Of a stretch of 15,231 bases of DNA, positions 14,228 to 15,231 are shown one piece after another (positions within the stretch are counted from its first letter, which is position 1; every line of letters begins with the position of its first letter). The position numbers were made by a program, and so were the translations under genes. The notes below the pieces were generated by a model. It searched no databases. It was not told the origin of the DNA and saw only the letters and a list, made by a program, of their open reading frames with translations. Source of the DNA: JANMZR01 sp031383555 (lineage in GTDB: Bacteria > Bacteroidota > Bacteroidia > Cytophagales > Spirosomataceae); assembly GCA_031383555.1 (NCBI GenBank), contig JANMZR010000368.1, positions 1-15,231 on the forward strand. Direction: 5' to 3'.

Positions 14228-15076
14228 CTAAAGTAATGGTTTTATCTTTTTCATAAAGTGTGGTAGGGCAATTTCGGGTTCTGCAAGTTCTGGGTGCCAC
14301 CTTTTTTCCCATTCAAATGATACGAAACCTTTGAAGCCTCTCGATAGTACTAGGTCCAGATTTTGAGCAATATTTACTTCTCCTTCACCAGTGAGTGTAT
14401 ATTCAAATTGTTGGTTTTGGAGAAAACGACCATCTTTTATTTGGACAATTCGGATATAATCAAACAATTTTTCAACCATTTCTGGTGCTGATTCAGCAGT
14501 TTTGAGATGCATATTGAAATAATCCCAAATGGTGCCACTATGCAAGCTAGGAAAAGATTTCAAAATAGATAACAGGTCATCAGATTTGAGAAGATCGCCG
14601 TGTGCATCAAGTAAAACAGATACTTTACTACCATTGCATAGTGAAAGTGCCTTCCCATAATTTTCTCGCATGGTGTCTATACCGAACTCTTTGGTTTTTC
14701 CCTCAGGGAACTTGTCTGGAAACATTCTTACATATGGGCAATTAAGTTTTTCAGCAATCTCAATGTATGCTTTTGCTTCATCAAGATTCTTTTGTCTTTT
14801 TTCTGTTTCAAATTCATGTAATACCGCCGATGCATTGAGATTGAAAATTTTCACATTCTCTTCACGGCATAGTTTTATAATTTCTGGTATTTGCCCTGGT
14901 TTTAATTCAGGCGCTTCAGTAAGATTTATATCACCTGCAATTCCTCTGATTTCTATGCCTTGGTAGCCCATTTTGGCAGCATTTAATATGGTTGTCTTTA
15001 AGGTCCAGTTCGAACAAGACAATGTATTGAAGGCCAACTTTGTTCTTTGTTTTTTTACCCCACCAATTGACGTCAA
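14228..15076 (-). CDS. Sugar phosphate isomerase/epimerase-like TIM-barrel protein, N-terminus lost
   Basis: About 282 residues in the AP-endonuclease-2/xylose-isomerase-like TIM-barrel family. Recognisable parts are KLAFNTLSCSNWTLKTTI, GYQGIEIRGIAGDIN (metal-ligand Glu), VRMFPDKFPEGK, VLLDAHGD, IWDYFNMH, IVQIKDG and FVSFEWEKRWHPE (terminal Glu). The fold family includes epimerases and isomerases of keto- and inositol-type sugars; the specific substrate is unknown. The start is a problem: the only start codon near the right place is TTG at 15074-15076, and upstream the frame runs through the antisense of a serpin gene without an ATG before a stop at about 15155-15157. Relatives normally begin with an exported or Tat-type signal peptide, which is missing, so I judge the gene 5'-truncated at a join near 15060-15080. 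Confidence 0.8.
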   Translation of the reverse strand: MTSIGGVKKQRTKLAFNTLSCSNWTLKTTILNAAKMGYQGIEIRGIAGDINLTEAPELKPGQIPEIIKLCREENVKIFNLNASAVLHEFETEKRQKNLDEAKAYIEIAEKLNCPYVRMFPDKFPEGKTKEFGIDTMRENYGKALSLCNGSKVSVLLDAHGDLLKSDDLLSILKSFPSLHSGTIWDYFNMHLKTAESAPEMVEKLFDYIRIVQIKDGRFLQNQQFEYTLTGEGEVNIAQNLDLVLSRGFKGFVSFEWEKRWHPELAEPEIALPHFMKKIKPLL

Positions 15077-15231
15077 AAAAGGAACAAAAGCAGCAGCATC
15101 TACGGCTGTTATGACTAAAGAGTCGGCCCCCTCTATGGAGGAAGTTAAAATTATTCAATTTTATGCCAATCATCCTTTCTTGTATCTAATTCGTGACCAA
15201 GCAACGGGTTCTATTTTATTTATGGGGCAAA
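15075..15231 (+). CDS. Serpin (serine protease inhibitor), 3' fragment with reactive-centre loop
   Basis: A plus-strand frame reads KKGTKAAASTAVMTKESAPS, then MEEVKIIQFYANHPFLYLIR and DQATGSILFMGQ, and runs off the window. This is the C-terminal signature of the serpin family: the hinge GTKAAASTAV (P15-P6), a variable loop, and the strands equivalent to F-x-A-(D/N)HPFL-(F/Y)-x-IR-(D/N)-x-x-TGSILF-(M/L)-G. Counting from the hinge Gly as P15 puts P1 near Ser and P1' near Ala in KESAPS, accurate to about one residue. Small Ala residues at P12-P10 are those needed for loop insertion, so an inhibitory serpin is likely. The N-terminal 85% is absent: left of about 15070 the sequence belongs to the oppositely oriented isomerase gene, so the two truncated genes meet at a chimeric join. 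Confidence 0.9.

Overview
The window looks like a chromosomal piece of an AT-rich member of the Bacteroidota, most likely an order Cytophagales-type environmental bacterium. The evidence is the gene content and the promoters. There is a carboxypeptidase-regulatory/TonB-type outer-membrane receptor, an ECF sigma factor with a PP-x-x-W-E-type anti-sigma partner, an LVIVD-repeat lipoprotein, and a PVC/Cytophaga-type membrane dehydrogenase fused to HEAT repeats and cytochrome c. Promoter-like sites fit the phylum consensus TTTG-N19/20-TAnnTTTG, and Shine-Dalgarno sequences are lacking. Placement below phylum level is inference.

Layout. (1) 1-540: a perfect 110-bp inverted repeat at the very edge, followed by the 3' part of an AlgX/AlgJ-like (SGNH/DHHW) gene. 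(2) 4167->701, minus strand: a probable four-gene unit of ECF sigma factor, membrane anti-sigma factor, lipidated LVIVD beta-propeller and small outer-membrane barrel, ending at a terminator at 569-598. (3) 4970->4368: a PAP2_C-like membrane lipid phosphatase/transferase, divergent from a lipoprotein-type methionine sulfoxide reductase A (5060-5755), which has its own terminator. (4) 5896-9925: a large dehydrogenase/HEAT/cytochrome c gene interrupted by one in-frame TAA, then a Tat-exported hydroxypyruvate-isomerase-like TIM-barrel protein and a strong terminator. This looks like a periplasmic sugar or sugar-acid oxidation unit. (5) 10730->10179: a GNAT acetyltransferase. (6) 11039-13630: an outer-membrane receptor with an unusual GC-rich Gly/Ala/Pro tail. 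(7) 13796-13870: tRNA-Val(UAC) with its own promoter and a 17-bp hairpin terminator. (8) 15076->14228: a second sugar-phosphate-isomerase/epimerase-like TIM barrel whose true N-terminus is missing, abutting the 3' end of a serpin gene (plus strand, running off the window) that carries a recognisable reactive-centre loop.

Both edges look structurally abnormal. The left edge is a perfect fold-back. The right edge joins the 5'-truncated end of one gene to the 5'-truncated end of an oppositely oriented one. This is the pattern expected of amplification or assembly chimeras (for example multiple displacement amplification), though real rearrangements cannot be excluded. The best biological leads are the serpin, the sigma/anti-sigma/LVIVD/barrel cluster and the interrupted dehydrogenase. 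I saw no CRISPR array, IS element or clearly novel defence system.
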